The translations under genes were made by a program, and so were the position numbers. Below, one piece after another: positions 9,599 through 21,183 of a DNA stretch of 64,000 nucleotides. This DNA comes from Parastagonospora avenae f. sp. tritici 18332-5 (taxonomy: Eukaryota; Ascomycota; Dothideomycetes; Pleosporales; Phaeosphaeriaceae). A model generated the notes under the pieces. The model saw only the letters and a list, made by a program, of their open reading frames with translations, had not been told where the DNA came from and made no database searches. Location of the stretch: assembly GCA_022559985.1 (NCBI GenBank), contig JAFJTR010000005.1, positions 434,001-498,000 of the forward strand. Reading direction: 5' to 3'. Every line of letters starts with the position of its first letter. Within the stretch, counting starts at the first letter, position 1.

Positions 9599-10785
9599 AT
9601 GGTCTTCCTTCCAGACTGTCCTGGCCTTCAGGTCCAAACCCTTTGCAGCGGGAGAACGCTTTAAGAATATCGCAATGTTAATGAAGAGGACTCAGGCAAT
9701 TGTCTGACACGTTACGTCAAGGCGGACTCTGGTGCGCCCTATAGCATTCTTTTCCAGGTACCTGATCGGTATCTTGCTGATGGCGGCTACAATTATGCAT
9801 TGCATATCGATGGTCATCGCGTAGATAAGGGGTGCAAGCGTAAAGAAGATGCTCAACAAGAAGGTATGTACTGCCTGATAAGCGGGGCCAAAGCCCGTAT
9901 CAGCGGTACGCCCATGATACAGCCATTCCGCTTCAGCGAGCTGCTGATAGGCAAGTCCAAACCACTTTCCTCTTTCAATTGCACTTTCGCTCATACGATC
10001 GAAGACGGTGAGTCGCGCGATGAGGACAAAAATATGAGTATTGAAACCGCAGGGAGCATTTCGTTAAGTTTCTTCCGAGCGACGAACTTTCGGCAGAGGG
10101 AAAATACCGATAAAGTCTTGGCTCTACCTACTCATGCTATAGTACCGAAGAAGATTCTGAAAGGCGCCTCATTGTCCCATTTGACGAGGTTCGCATGTCT
10201 TGGTATAGTCCAGCTGCACCTCTTGTGCTTATTCAACGACAGTCTGGATTCACCACAACCCCGCCAGACCGATCTAGGGCTTTTCGAAGCGGACTATGTC
10301 GATGGCGGGCAAAGCCCTTTTGCGAAGGTGCAATTCAAATATCGACCCCTAGGTATGAGTCGCAGGCTCAATCTTGGTACATCAACACTAACCATATCCT
10401 GATAGATGTCCTGAAGACTCTGGATCTCCAGCCGCGAACCGGACTAGGCAAGCAACTTACGGAAGCAGAAAATGATGCTTCCAACATCCTCAAGAAAGAG
10501 GGGGACATTGAAGATCATGATCAGCTACACTTCCAAGCCAAAAAAGAGTCTGTCAATGAGAACTTGCAAACCAGAGCGAAGCCCGCCGAAGATGACCTGC
10601 GCGCCAAGAAGAAGCTTATCGAGGAAGACGTCCGCATCAAAGAGGAGCCTGCCGATGAACACATGCATGTCAGAGCGGAGCGTGCGGAAGATGACGTTCG
10701 GGTCAAAGAGGAGCCTCTTGAGGACAATGCCCACATCTAGAAGGCACCTGCCGATGACGGCATGCGTGTCGTAGATGAAGAGTAA
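9599..10785 (+). pseudogene. DUF7918-domain protein gene with internal stops
   Basis: One frame runs from ATG 9599 through LTRYVKADSGAPYS, QVPDRYLADGGYNYALHIDG, IQPFRFSEL, and GTVxLSFFRA-like and KGASLSH segments. After a 53-nt intron (10353-10405, CTAAC branch) it continues with DVLKTLDLQPR. This is the order seen in fungal DUF7918 proteins, whose N-terminus is PGLxV...LxEY. Here codon 22, just before EYR, is TAA (9662-9664). The C-terminus carries a degenerate acidic 12-residue repeat (VRIKEEPADEH, VRVKEEPLEDN) interrupted by TAG at 10738-10740; the repeat continues in frame to TAA at 10783. Two in-frame nonsense codons in an otherwise conserved frame argue for a recent pseudogene. A first intron removing the early stop is possible but would need weak sites. 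Confidence 0.65.
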
Positions 10786-10944
10786 GAAATGCTGGGTATG
10801 TTCCCAGACGTTCTACGCGCATAACCGAAGGATGTCAATGAGCAGGCCCTGTAAGAAGAAAAAAAAATGGTATGTAATGCAGAGCGTTCGTAGTTGATGT
10901 TCTCAAGATCTTAAGAGGGGTCGTCAAATTTCATTATCGTAGTA

Positions 10945-12361
10945 TCATAGAACAATCATAGCAACTCCAGCTGCAAACGAGGCTATGGCCATGCTCCAAA
11001 TCGAGATGGCAGACGCAAAAGAAGCTGAAGACGGCGCGACTTTCTGTGATACATCAGACTTTCCAGATGCAGTTGCTGTGCACTGCTCGCCACATTCATA
11101 GCCATTTGGACAACAGTTTCCACCGCGATTCGCAGCACAGCTGTACCAAGCACTCGGACACGAGCCACCTTGCGGTGCTGCCGTCGTAGCCACGCTTGCG
11201 CCGGTAGGAGCAACAATGACCACGCCATTTGAGTTTATGATTGTTGAGGAGGGTGGTAGCGCACAGCTTCCAGTGGTTTGGCAATCGCGGCCAACTCTAC
11301 AGCACCCAGACGGGTAATAGGCACTGCAAACATAGAAGCCGTTGGGGCAAACGTTGTCCGATTGAGATGCAGATGCTGTAGCTGAGCCGCTTGTGGGCCT
11401 CACTGGTGCTAACGGCACCTGAGTGCTGCTTGGAGTATCGCCGAGACACGAAGCGCCAGAAGCACATGTTCTGCCATTTTGACAGCAGCCACCGCCTAGG
11501 CTAGCTGCGCAAGAGAAATACCCGGTCGAACAGGTGTATACGGATGTTGAAGATGATGTAGGCGTGGGTGTAGGAGTGGTGGACGTTGTCGTCGGTACGA
11601 TGATTACTGCGGTGGAAGATGGCGGTGGCGGCGGCGGAGAAGAAGAGGGTTCGACATAAGTGATCGAAGTGCCTACGGCAGCGCCTGGTAGAATCAGTCT
11701 CTTATCCAGCCAAATGTGATTCAAACTTACAGCCTATGCCTTCACACTTGAAGCCAGGTAAGCAACACCCTCCATTTGGTGCATCCGGACATGAAGAGAA
11801 TCCATTGCTTGTGTCGCAGCTTATGCTCCCTGCACACTTTTGTCCCTCAGGACAGCATCCAACCGACCCAACCCCTGGACTATCGTTCACACTTATGCAT
11901 GCACTTCCATTATCGCAGCAAACGTCTGGCGCGCCGATTGAGGAGCAGCTGTTCGTTCCCGAAGGACACGCGAATTGCCGTTTCGCTAGTACTGCTCGTA
12001 GTCGCATTCGAGAGAAGAAGTTGTCTTCGGCAAGTGGTCGTAAAGGCGATCGTGCTTCGCATGTATCGTTTCCATATGTGCTGAGATCTAACCTCCTTTC
12101 TAGGTCGGATGCAAATATCCAATTGTCCAGCATGAACATCTCTCCCTCGTCCACACTCATTTTCTTCACCCCAACAGGTCTTTCATGCTTCAGTCTCTCT
12201 GCAATGTCTATCCCTCTTTTCACATGTATCTCGTCTTCTGGAAAGTACTTCAGATGTTTCGGAACGTTGTGCGGCCATTGCGGCTCAGCGCAAGATGCTG
12301 TCGCGCACAGCAGCAAGAGGACGGTCGAAGAGGGCAAGGACAGCAGATTCGCGTGATACAT
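10945..12361 (-). CDS. GPI-anchored Cys-rich cell-surface protein
   Basis: A 456-aa secreted protein in two exons (11731-12361; 10945-11684; 46-nt intron with GTAAGT donor). The start gives a signal peptide (MYHANLLSLPSS, then a hydrophobic core ending ASC). The EPQWPHNVPKHLKYFPEDE region and the following VGVKKMSVDEGEMF stretch are typical of a Dothideomycete GPI-protein family. Then come several Cys modules of the form CPxG...C....CC..G..C, three before and three after a Ser/Thr/Pro linker (about residues 215-260). The C-terminus is a hydrophobic tail after a small-residue stretch (SASFASAIS..., ending GVAMIVL), as expected for GPI attachment. The Cys modules resemble carbohydrate-binding or structural wall repeats; no ligand is known. 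Confidence 0.8.
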
Positions 12362-13374
12362 AGTGATGTCTAAAAAAAAAAATGCGTAAAGCAAACAAAG
12401 AATGCTAGATCTCAAGTCCGCAGCAGCTAAAGCACGTTGCCGATGAGGTGGCTGGTGGGACTCGAGATTCACGAATCAGGGCAGAAATGGCGAGGCTGGG
12501 ATGCGCTGGCGCCTCACCGCCGATACGGCAACAGGGGACATCCTTTCGCAAGGTGCGGCTACAATTCAGAGAAGGTGTCTTTTAAGTCGCATTGCTGAGA
12601 AGCAGACTCGAGATGATTTGGAGATGCAAGGGTAACAGCTGAATGCTCCTGCATGCAGGGCTTCCGTCGGCTCCGGTGGTGGATGTCCCGATCGTTCCGA
12701 AGATCGAGCCTCGCGCGTCGTACAGCAACGCTTCCCTATCATCCAAGCCTCGTACGCTGCCACTATGTACCGGGTTTTCGGTCAGCCTCGTAAAGGTGGA
12801 ATGATGATAATGACCACCTCAAAAACTCGCGAAAACTTTCCCCAGGTCCATCGGGCATGTTTCAAAGGTCTCCAATGTCTCAAAATTATTCCAACTTCAC
12901 GTTGCCTGAAAGTTCCCGGCTTGTTGCCATGCACTCTTATTGATCGAAACTCTCCATCTTAACTTTTAACTTTGTTCCCATTGGCTTCATATGTTCTCAC
13001 ACAGCCTGCTATCAAGATAAGCATTTGTTGTCCTTGAGGAGCGAGAGGGCTATGCCACCTTGTAAGTTTACATGAGCCTAGACCACCGTCGAGATGGTTG
13101 TGAAGTTGAAGGTGAAAGAAGACGTGACGAAACAGGAGTTAGCCGCATATAATCGGCTTGTTTGCAGCCCTTCAACTCCTTTGCACGAAAAGTCGCGCCC
13201 ATCCGCCAGACTTGGTATCATCAACTATCAAGCTCAGTATCCAAGCCATGGGGACTAATGTGGTTTCGCGCGACAGGCGCAGTCGCGACTCCATTTCAGT
13301 ATTACCATATCTGGATCAGCGACGCAACAAGCGAATGGTGTTGACAGTATCGCGGCATTTTACGGAACCAGCAA
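12362..13374. other. Intergenic region
   Basis: No supported gene. A 59-nt open stretch starting at ATG 13258 matches in length the first exon of the LRLPAELRN genes downstream and could be a first exon of the 13375 gene that has lost its GT donor. This is weak. Confidence 0.35.
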
Positions 13375-13906
13375 ATGTCCCCGGTCCTAAGATTGCCCGC
13401 TGAACTCCGTATCTGCGTCTACAACTTGGCGGTCGAGTACATCACTGTAGAACTCGTGGCCCATTCCCTTTGCAAGAGACCCAAAGGAGCCGCTGGGAGT
13501 CGTGCGCTGCTCCAGACCTGTTTCAAGATACGCAACGAAGCATGGCCCGTCTTCTTTTCTCGCTGTGCTTTCTCATTCGCAGCATGCCCTCATCGTTTCG
13601 GAGGTCTAGCCATCCTATTCTCAGGTATCGGAGAAAATGGCGAGGCAGGTGCAGCTCATTAAACTGAGCTATGAAACTGTGCGACCATTAGCTGCTAAGG
13701 CAAGAAGCCACAATGGTGAGATCAGCCAGCATGTCAACTTGTGCCAGGCGGTCGCTTTTCCCTCACTACGCCGCGTCTACTTAGAGCGACCACAAGATCG
13801 CCAACCGTGGCACCGAGTACCCCCGCCGCTCGTTGAGGGTCTCCAGTATTGGCTTGGCGTATTGGATCTGGAGGTGTTGGTTGACACTGAGGTACTTGAC
13901 TCGTAA
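13375..13906 (+). pseudogene. LRLPAELRN-family gene, frameshifted (array 1, copy 1)
   Basis: The frame from 13375 encodes SPVLRLPAELRICVYNLA and LLQTCFKIRNEAWPVFFSRCAF, the two hallmark blocks of the small F-box-like/2EXR-like proteins common in Dothideomycetes. The same protein then continues one frame away (MARQVQLIKLSYETVR, FPSLRRVYLERP) to the stop at 13904. The switch is at about 13630-13640 in a run of four A: removing one A would join the frames. No intron of plausible size explains it. Function of the family is unknown; the motif resembles an F-box. It lies on the same strand as the next two copies. Confidence 0.55.
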
Positions 13907-14232
13907 ATTAACTAACGTTTCTAAGTTAATCACTTCCAGGGACATTGAATGTTCTTTTACAAAGCGGTCATCAACTGAGAGAATGTCGTGAAGGACCAGG
14001 CATGAGACTTGATATATACACCAGTATGTGTAGTTACAGAAAGTGTTCATCAATGGGAGATGCCAAGTCGCATTCTCGTCGGCCACCCACCATATTCGCC
14101 AATATTGGTAGAAAGTATCAAACACTTCCGGGGTCGCTAGCGTATATACAAATGTGGAGTGTCTGCCGTATATTTTGTGTTTCCTCAACTCCTTTACCAC
14201 CCCCCAACTACCGGCAGCTTTGTCGTCAGGCG

Positions 14233-14586
14233 ATGTCAACCATCATGACCTCTCAGAGAAAATCAGATCGCAATGACTATCTGGATACTATGTAAGTGGC
14301 TACTTTTAGGACATTAGACAGGATTAATACAGCACACCAGGACAGCACACCAGCACGCGATTGAATCAAAAAAAATCCCCCGCTCCTCCGTCTCCCCGCA
14401 GAATTACGACTTCTGACCCACTACTTCTTCTCCCGAATAGCCACTATCACCGTTGTATCAGGCGCCAAGCATCTCGACAACAGTAGAACGAATTCTTCCT
14501 CAAGGCCCTATCACGATCTCGCTTTCTACTACACCTGCCGCCAAATTCGTCCTGAACCACGACCCAGCCTGATTTCCCACATGTGA
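14233..14586 (+). pseudogene. LRLPAELRN-family gene, frameshifted and truncated (array 1, copy 2)
   Basis: First exon 14233-14291 is 59 nt, ends in phase 2 at a GTAAGT donor, and encodes MSTIMTSQRKSDRNDYLDT. Exon 2 from 14354 begins ITRLNQKKSP. The PLLRLPAELR block then appears one frame away, with TCRQIRPEPR further on and a TGA at 14584. The break lies in the A8/C5 homopolymers at about 14371-14383. The end comes soon after the CRQIR block, so the C-terminal half is missing. A 13-nt direct duplication (acagcacaccag) sits at the acceptor. It may be mutation or a homopolymer sequencing error, but the truncation argues for decay. Confidence 0.5.
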
Positions 14587-15135
14587 TTTTACTTCATAAA
14601 ATCTCTGTCACCGCGTGTCGAGTTTAGGGGAAAAGTATTTGGTCCATGACTCCTTATGGGGCTGGGAAAGCAGTTCGTGACTACTTTGTGAGCTCAAGCA
14701 GTGTGTCTGAAAAGGAGTGGTGACAGACGAGGGCGAGGACGGCGCTCTCATCGAACGGACCTCACCGCGGGTTCCGAGCATCATCTGTACGCCTGAGACC
14801 AGCCTCGTTCGGACGAGACATAAGGATAGACTTGAGGTGGCTTCAACTCGGACATGGAGTCCAAAATTCGGGATGTAGGAGTGCGATGCAACAAGTAAGC
14901 ATGTAGGATACCGGAAGAATCCATAACACACGGTCATGCACGACGTGTTCGAGCAAGATCCACCAACTGCGATCCACACCAAATCTTGCATTCACTATGT
15001 GAATTTGATTGCCCCGACAAGCTACCCTGCGCCTCTTTACTTTGTCAATTCTACACCAAGCTTGTGCCGCAACTACAGCCAACACACCTGAGTACGCTCA
15101 CGTCAACTCACGAAACGCAAATTCTCACACGCTCA

Positions 15136-15684
15136 ATGGCGGACACTATGGCCGGGCTTATCTATACATGTAACGTGGATGAGCGCGACAAGATGTAAGT
15201 GGGCCATCGAAAATCCACGATGCCCTTTCACTAATTATGAACCAGCACTCAGGCCAACGCGCTCAACTCGCCACTGCTTCGCCTCCCAGCTGAACTGCGC
15301 AACCAAATCTGCAAATACGCACTTGCAGGTGGCGTCGCCTTCATCCTGCCAAAGAAGTTCAAACTCAAAGGCAACTCACGCGCCCGCTTCTCAAAGAATG
15401 CATTCGGCCTCCGCTGTGTTTGCCGGCAACTCCGCGCGGAGGCGCGCTCGATCTTCTACGATAGTTATACATTCGACCTGACCGGGTTCCATAAACGATG
15501 CCACAGGGGAGCTGGCCTGGAGAGAGAGTTGCTTGATCAGCTCGGTTCGGATCAAGGAGAAAGAGGTCTTGGATATGGTGAAGTAGGGAATGGCCAAAGA
15601 GTCGCTACATAATCCGTCGTTATTCTGGTATGCTGGGCGGTCGTTTCCAGCTGTGCGGCGGGTTGAGTTCGAAGCAACTGAATA
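15136..15684 (+). pseudogene. LRLPAELRN-family gene with displaced C-terminal frame (array 1, copy 3)
   Basis: Exon 1 (15136-15194) is again 59 nt, phase 2; the 51-nt intron ends at 15245; exon 2 gives ITQANALNSPLLRLPAELRNQICKYAL and then CRQLRAEARSIFYDSYTFDL. This frame stays open to TAA at 15610, a 141-aa product. However, the family-like continuation ISSVRIKEKE and SFPAVRRVEFEA lies in the +1 frame and is itself cut by TAG and ends at TAA 15682. The last 35-40 residues of the 141-aa frame therefore look like an out-of-frame tail. A truncated N-terminal protein could still be made. Confidence 0.5.
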
Positions 15685-16185
15685 ACGTAGACCGATCACA
15701 TGGCTAAAGAGGTTCCGAAGAATTTGCGGATCGGGTTCGGCAAAGCAGACTTGGAAGTGTGCATGGTCAAACATGGTGAGTCTGCGTAGTTGTTTGTTCA
15801 TAATGGCATAATTTCAAGATCTTGTCACGGAAAATCAGATCCTCAAATGATGCAATTGTCGAATTAAAATATTATGAATCTATGACTTCTCGCCTGTTGG
15901 TCGATTATATACAGTCTGTTAGTAGCACTTCGTCTGCAGCGCGATAGTTGCAGTAAGTGGGTGTACAATATTGTACGGTGGGGTTGATCAAGTTACGAGT
16001 GTATATTGTTGCAGATTGATGATGTTCTATCTATCGTACGAACGCGTTCATATACAATTCTGCTGCGCACAGGCCTGCAGACCTGTGCATCAGCAGCTCA
16101 CGTGATAATGAGGATTGCTATGTACGGACACAGTCCATGTTTTCTCGTGTCACCGCAAGCACGACTCCACTTCCCCCGATGTCTC
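15685..16185. other. Intergenic region
   Basis: No gene or site recognised between the damaged copy 3 and the BTB gene 3-prime end. Confidence 0.5.
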
Positions 16186-17543
16186 TTAAGCCTCCAAACC
16201 CCTGTTCAGAGCCTCTTGACCAGCACTAATCACTGATTCGACGATATCATTGAGGTTGCACATGTGTTTGCGTGCTCTGCCATCGGCGCCCTTATATCTG
16301 CTCCAATGTGGTGGGGAAGAACAGAGCTTCAGCTGCGACCACAAACCGATGTAGCTCATGCCACAAAAAGGGTACTCTATCGCATCAAGTCTCTGTCCAG
16401 AGAATTGAATGGCGCAACATTTCATGATGAAATTACCAAGAAGCATGGCTTTACATGCGTCTCGACCACATCCCCACTTGCCATTCTTGATGTCCTCTGG
16501 AAGCGTTTTGACTTATCGACCATGGTCTTATGACCTCGCAGCGTCGCTCATCCAACATGCCTGTATAAAATCAAGTCAAAATCTCTTCTCGGTGTTCAAA
16601 GGACTTACCCGGAAGACCAAACATGGGAAGTCCAAGATCTTGAATGGGCCCGTTGCATTCCCTTAGGATAAGCTCTGCGCCTGGCCGATAATTTCTTTTG
16701 TCGCCAAAAGCCCTGACCACAAAAGTGCGGAGCAACAGATCTCTGCAGTAGGTCTCCGGAATGTTCTTTCTTGCCACAGCCCTGGCCCGTATTTCAGTAT
16801 GAAAGGCCACGGCGTCTCCCATATTGTAGTAGTCGACCAATGTCGCAATGTGCACCAACAGTTCCAGAGTTACTTGCCTAGGAACGCGTTTTGTTTTGAC
16901 ATGTACGATGTTAATGACGCGTTCCAATGCTTTGGGATGGAGCTCTTGGACCGTGATATGAGAATTGCCATCTTCCGCATTTACCATGGTCTCGCTAAAG
17001 CAGCCGGAGAACATGTTGCGGAAGTATTTGGATGCATTCCTCAGTAACGCGGAAGAGACCTGGAATTGGTATTCGTATGTAGCTTTGGTGATATTCGAAG
17101 TGCTCTCCGGCAGTTTATTGGATCGCCCATTGATGCCACCTGCAGCTTCATCCTCGGAGTCGCTCCCCGGTGTATCACTGCTGTTCTTTGTAGAAGTCTC
17201 GTCAATCCATTCTTTGAGCTTCTTAGTCGGGTTCTTCAGAGTTAGGACCGCGTCGCCATCCTTATCGATCACGACGGTAGAGATCTTGCTGCTGCTAGTA
17301 TCAATGTCTGATACAGACGGCTCAGTTGTATGAAGAAGATCGCGGAAGATCGCGGACAAAGCAGTTGATCAAGAACATACAAGCTTGGAATTGGTTAACC
17401 ATCAAGTTCAATGGTCCGCAGCTAAAGGTAAAGGTACATGTAAAGTTGGATTTTAATGGTGTAGGATTACTAGAAGTAAGAGACTGACCAGTCATACCTC
17501 CCGAGGTCGTTGGCTTCAGTGCTTGAGAATCACCAGTACTCAT
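16186..17543 (-). CDS. BTB/POZ-domain protein
   Basis: A three-exon model (17498-17543; 16609-17307; 16186-16496) gives 351 aa. The 112-nt second intron joins GLP to EDIKNGKWGC in frame. The BTB fold covers about residues 75-190: FQVSSALLRNASKYFRNMF (helix and strand before the dimer interface), ITVQELHPKALERVINIVH, and VHIATLVDYYNMGDAVAFH. The C-terminal block NGKWGCGRDACKAMLLGN, with PFCGMSY and CNLNDIVESVI further on, is the cysteine-containing tail seen in fungal BTB proteins with a CGLKD-like ending. Such proteins are protein-interaction or E3-ligase adaptors; the partner here is unknown. The first intron (190 nt) is the least certain part. Confidence 0.75.
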
Positions 17544-18491
17544 TCCAGACCCTTATGCCACCTTTGGTGAACTACCTCTGCCGAAACCCGCAATTTAGCC
17601 GCGAATCGCCGGCCATATTTATAGATAAGCCATGAGACTTTATAAATCTGCACACAGCTAGAAGTGTCACAAATGTCAGTTCCGTAAGTGTCGGTGCGCG
17701 CAGGAGACCATATGGAGGAAGGGACGTCACCGAGATCAATGCCTCTCTTGCTGCAATTGACGAGTTATTCCACTGTGGTATCCTCTCCGCAAACCGGCCT
17801 TCGCTGATTGTCAGTCTACACTGCTTGAGCTACTGCTGTCTTTCACTGGAAGTAATGGAATGATAAACTCTGTACGTCCATGAATATGTATTGGAGCAAG
17901 ATGGATGGCCTATATTTGACTTCGGTCCAAGAAGACGCCCCTTGCCGTTCACAATGCTAGCACGTCGTTCGCACAAGTCAATCTCCAGCACACTCCGAGC
18001 GCCGCATTGCACAACGCTTCATAATCAGTTTGACCCCACCAATTCTCCGGCGCACATCCCGAAAATGCAAACGACGACGCAGCCGAATCCGTTCAACGGC
18101 TCGGTAGGGTCGGTGTGGGCTGTCCATGTTTCGAAACTGTCATCTCGGGAACTAATGTTTCGAAACCCCTTTTCCCTCCAATCACGACTATTGTTTCATC
18201 CTCCGCCACCCACATTCAGGCAAGGCGTCAATGCCGTTTCTGGCACGAGAGAGCGGGTACGCGGCGGAGATGCTTGACTGAGTTAAGGCAGCATGGGCGT
18301 GAAACTGTGATACAAAGAAAAGGATTGCAGCATGACAACGCCATTAGCGCCCGTTGGAAGTATATATCGAGAGCCTCAGGCTTGAGCGATCAGCTTCTCA
18401 ACACGCTTCATCTGGTCGTTCATTCGTTTCGAAACACTACCTTCTTTTCAGTATCAAATTACTTGATCATTCCATTCGCTACAGACACAGG
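17544..18491. other. Intergenic region, divergent promoters
   Basis: Upstream of both the BTB gene and the DUF1996 gene. No additional ORF with a recognisable motif. Confidence 0.5.
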
Positions 18492-19460
18492 ATGTCTCTT
18501 ACCACAATGAACTCTTTCATCCTTTCAGCAAGCTTGCTTGCTTCCATGGCCTCGGCCTACACTCAGGTCAATGTCGCATCGCCATTTATGCAAAAGAACA
18601 TTGACCCAATCGTTTTTCCGGGCTCTTTCACCAGATCTCACTTGCACTCGTTCTACGGCTCCGATGCCGTCACCGCGTCCACCAACAAATCCGCCGTCCT
18701 ACAAGGTGGCTGTACAGCTGCTGATAACGCTAATGATCTGAGTACATATTGGGTACCCACGGTTTTATTCACTGCAGATGGAGGCAAGACGTACGTCCCA
18801 GTCCCTGTCGCACGGTTTAGCGCATACTACAATCTCGGCGAAACACCAGCGGAAGTAGCAATCCCACAAGATTTGCAAATGGTCGCAGGCGATGCTTCAG
18901 CCATGACCAAGGACAAGATGATCGCATCCGCACAGTCAGAATGGTTCTGCGAAAACGACCCAGCCAGCCCACTGGACCCCAATGGTTTCCCATCCAAAGG
19001 CTGCACCACCCACCTCCAACAACTCCTCTACTTCCCCCAATGCGTGAACGAGAAGACCCTCGAGACGGGCTACAAGGACCGTCGCGGCGGCGCATGCCCG
19101 GCTGGAATGAAATCCATGCCTCAGCTGCGCTTCTCGATCCGCTATGACTTGCGCAAAGCCCTACCTAAGGGCTGGACTGGTACTGCACCGGTCAAGCTAG
19201 CTTGCGGGCCTGCGTGGTGCAGCCACGGTGACTTCATCAATGGCTGGACTCCTGAGTCGGCTACCAATATGATTGCCACGACCAAGGAGAAGCAAAAGTT
19301 CGCCCTTGTAACTGGCAAGGCGCAGAAGAAGAACTGCACGCCCAAGGACGCGGACCCGAAGAACGGTGTCAGCGACTATGCGGCCAGTGTCGCCGCGATG
19401 GGCAAGGCGGTCAAGCGCAGCTGGGAAACAAGCAGAGTGGCGAGGTTCGTGCAGAACTAA
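18492..19460 (+). CDS. Secreted DUF1996-domain protein
   Basis: A 322-aa single-exon protein. A signal peptide starts at MSLTTMNSF (an ATG 15 nt later is an alternative) and ends at MASAYT. The DUF1996 signature is clear: the IDPIVFPGSFTRSHLHSFYGSDAV block with HxH, followed by ADNANDLSTYWVPTVLFTADG, RFSIRYDLRKALP and WCSHGDFINGW. Many DUF1996 proteins carry a C-terminal WSC domain; this one does not. The function of DUF1996 is not established; secreted members are common in plant-associated and saprotrophic fungi. It is convergent with the monooxygenase gene, with 160 bp between the stops. Confidence 0.9.
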   Translation: MSLTTMNSFILSASLLASMASAYTQVNVASPFMQKNIDPIVFPGSFTRSHLHSFYGSDAVTASTNKSAVLQGGCTAADNANDLSTYWVPTVLFTADGGKTYVPVPVARFSAYYNLGETPAEVAIPQDLQMVAGDASAMTKDKMIASAQSEWFCENDPASPLDPNGFPSKGCTTHLQQLLYFPQCVNEKTLETGYKDRRGGACPAGMKSMPQLRFSIRYDLRKALPKGWTGTAPVKLACGPAWCSHGDFINGWTPESATNMIATTKEKQKFALVTGKAQKKNCTPKDADPKNGVSDYAASVAAMGKAVKRSWETSRVARFVQN

Positions 19461-19620
19461 GACTAAGAAGGATTGAAGAATTCTTTGTACATACTTTATG
19501 GATTTATTGGGTATTGCGGGATGATACCTGCATAATCGAACGATCGTATACATGCGCGCCACTATGTTCTCATTCCAACTCATTTGAACACTTTCTACCC
19601 CCTTGAACACCTGCCGGAGT

Positions 19621-21183
19621 TCAAATGCTAACTGTCTGATACTTGAGCCCGTCATTCAAATCAGCACGCTCCGCTCTCCAGCGGTCGAAGAAGTAGTTCG
19701 GTCGCGGAGTCCAGGGGCCCCCGTCCTTGCACTTGGGGAGCCAGACGCTCGCTTCTTTCACATATGTGCTTGACAACGGGCTAGCCAAAGCGTCTGGCCT
19801 CGCTGCATCCTTCTCACTCATCTCCGGAATAACATTAGTGTACCCGCTCTGGCTCATGTTCTTGATGATCCGGATGAACAACTTGACGGAAATATCGCTA
19901 CCTAGAGTCCACGAATGGTTCCAGTAGCCCATGATGTTGCCGAAGTTGGGGACCGAGGTGAGCATAGCGAAGCGCCAGAGGTACTGTTTAGACAGATCGA
20001 TAGGATTTCCGTTGACGGAGACGTCCATGGCGCCGAAAAGTTGCATGCGCAAGCCAGTTGCCGTGACGATAATGTCTGCATCTAGCGTCTCGCCAGAGCT
20101 CAATTCGATGCCTGTCTTAGTGATGCGTTTGATGGTGTCAGTGACAATTTTCGCGCGGCCGCTCTCGAAGCACTTGAAGTAGTCGCCATCAGGACAGTAG
20201 CAAAGACGCTGTTGCCAAGGGTTGTAGCCAGGTTTGAGGTTCGGGTCCACGGGGAAGTCATCTGGCAGCTGTTTCTTGGCTTCTGAACGGAGCATGTTCG
20301 ATGCACGAGTCGGAAAGCGGATACAGAATTGGTAGAACAATACTGGCATGAGAACGTGTATAAAGCCTGTGAATGACACAAGTCAGCAAAACACTCCTGA
20401 GACGGCCGCGGACAAAAACCTACGCGTCCACTTCATCATCAACCACGTTGGCATCAGTCGCTGGAAGCAGCCTGCGTCCTCCGGCTTTACTTGTGGTACG
20501 GCCATGATGTAGCTCGGGCTTCTTTGAAGCTGTGTGACCGAAGCTGCTCCCTGATTGATCAGTGCAGGCATGAGGGTGATGGCAGTCGCACCAGAGCCAA
20601 TCACCACGATCTTCTTGTCTTTGTATTCCATCTCCTTAGGCCAGAATTGGGGATGTGCAACTTGGCCTTGAAAGTCTTGTAGGCCAGGAATGCGCGCTTC
20701 AGCGGGCTTTTGGTACGAATAATACCCAGTCCCACAAATAAGCCACTTGGTCCAGTATATCGCTCTTCTGGTCTCGCCATCCTCAATTACGTCTACCTCC
20801 AGTCTCCACTTCTGTTCCTGGTCGCTCCAGTCTACTGCAACCACTTTCTGACCAAAGCGAAAGTACTTTTCTAAGTCAAACTCATGCACCGTCGACCTCA
20901 AGTAAGCCATGATGCTCTGACCCTCAGCGATAGTGTTACTGCTTTTCCATGGATTGAAAGAGAAGCCGAATGTATGGAGGTCGGAATCCGACCGTACGCC
21001 CGGATAGTTGAATTGACTCCATGTTCCGCCAATCTCGTGACGCGCCTCGAGAATCGCGAACGATGAGTTAGGGAGGAGTGTGGATATGCGGTATGCGGAG
21101 TTTATGCCAGAGATACCGCCACCAACAACGAGAACGTCGAAGGTATTGTTAGAGGCCGTGAGCCCATTAGTCAAATTACTCAT
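19621..21183 (-). CDS. FAD-dependent Baeyer-Villiger-type monooxygenase
   Basis: A 501-aa flavoprotein from two exons (20424-21183; 19621-20366; 57-nt intron). The first Rossmann motif is VVGGGISGINSAY (FAD), followed by EARHEIGGTWSQFNYPG. The type I Baeyer-Villiger fingerprint FxGxxxHxxxWP is matched exactly by FQGQVAHPQFWP. The second dinucleotide fold is VVIGSGATAITLMP (NADPH), and the C-terminal part has IIVTATGLRM. It should insert one oxygen atom into a ketone or oxidise a heteroatom using NADPH and O2. No signal peptide. The substrate cannot be predicted and no obvious biosynthetic partner lies next to it. Confidence 0.9.

Noticed and set aside
13781..14239. 152-codon minus-strand ORF opposite array 1
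   Set aside because: It starts from TTG, has no recognisable motif, and overlaps family coding and the first exon on the plus strand.
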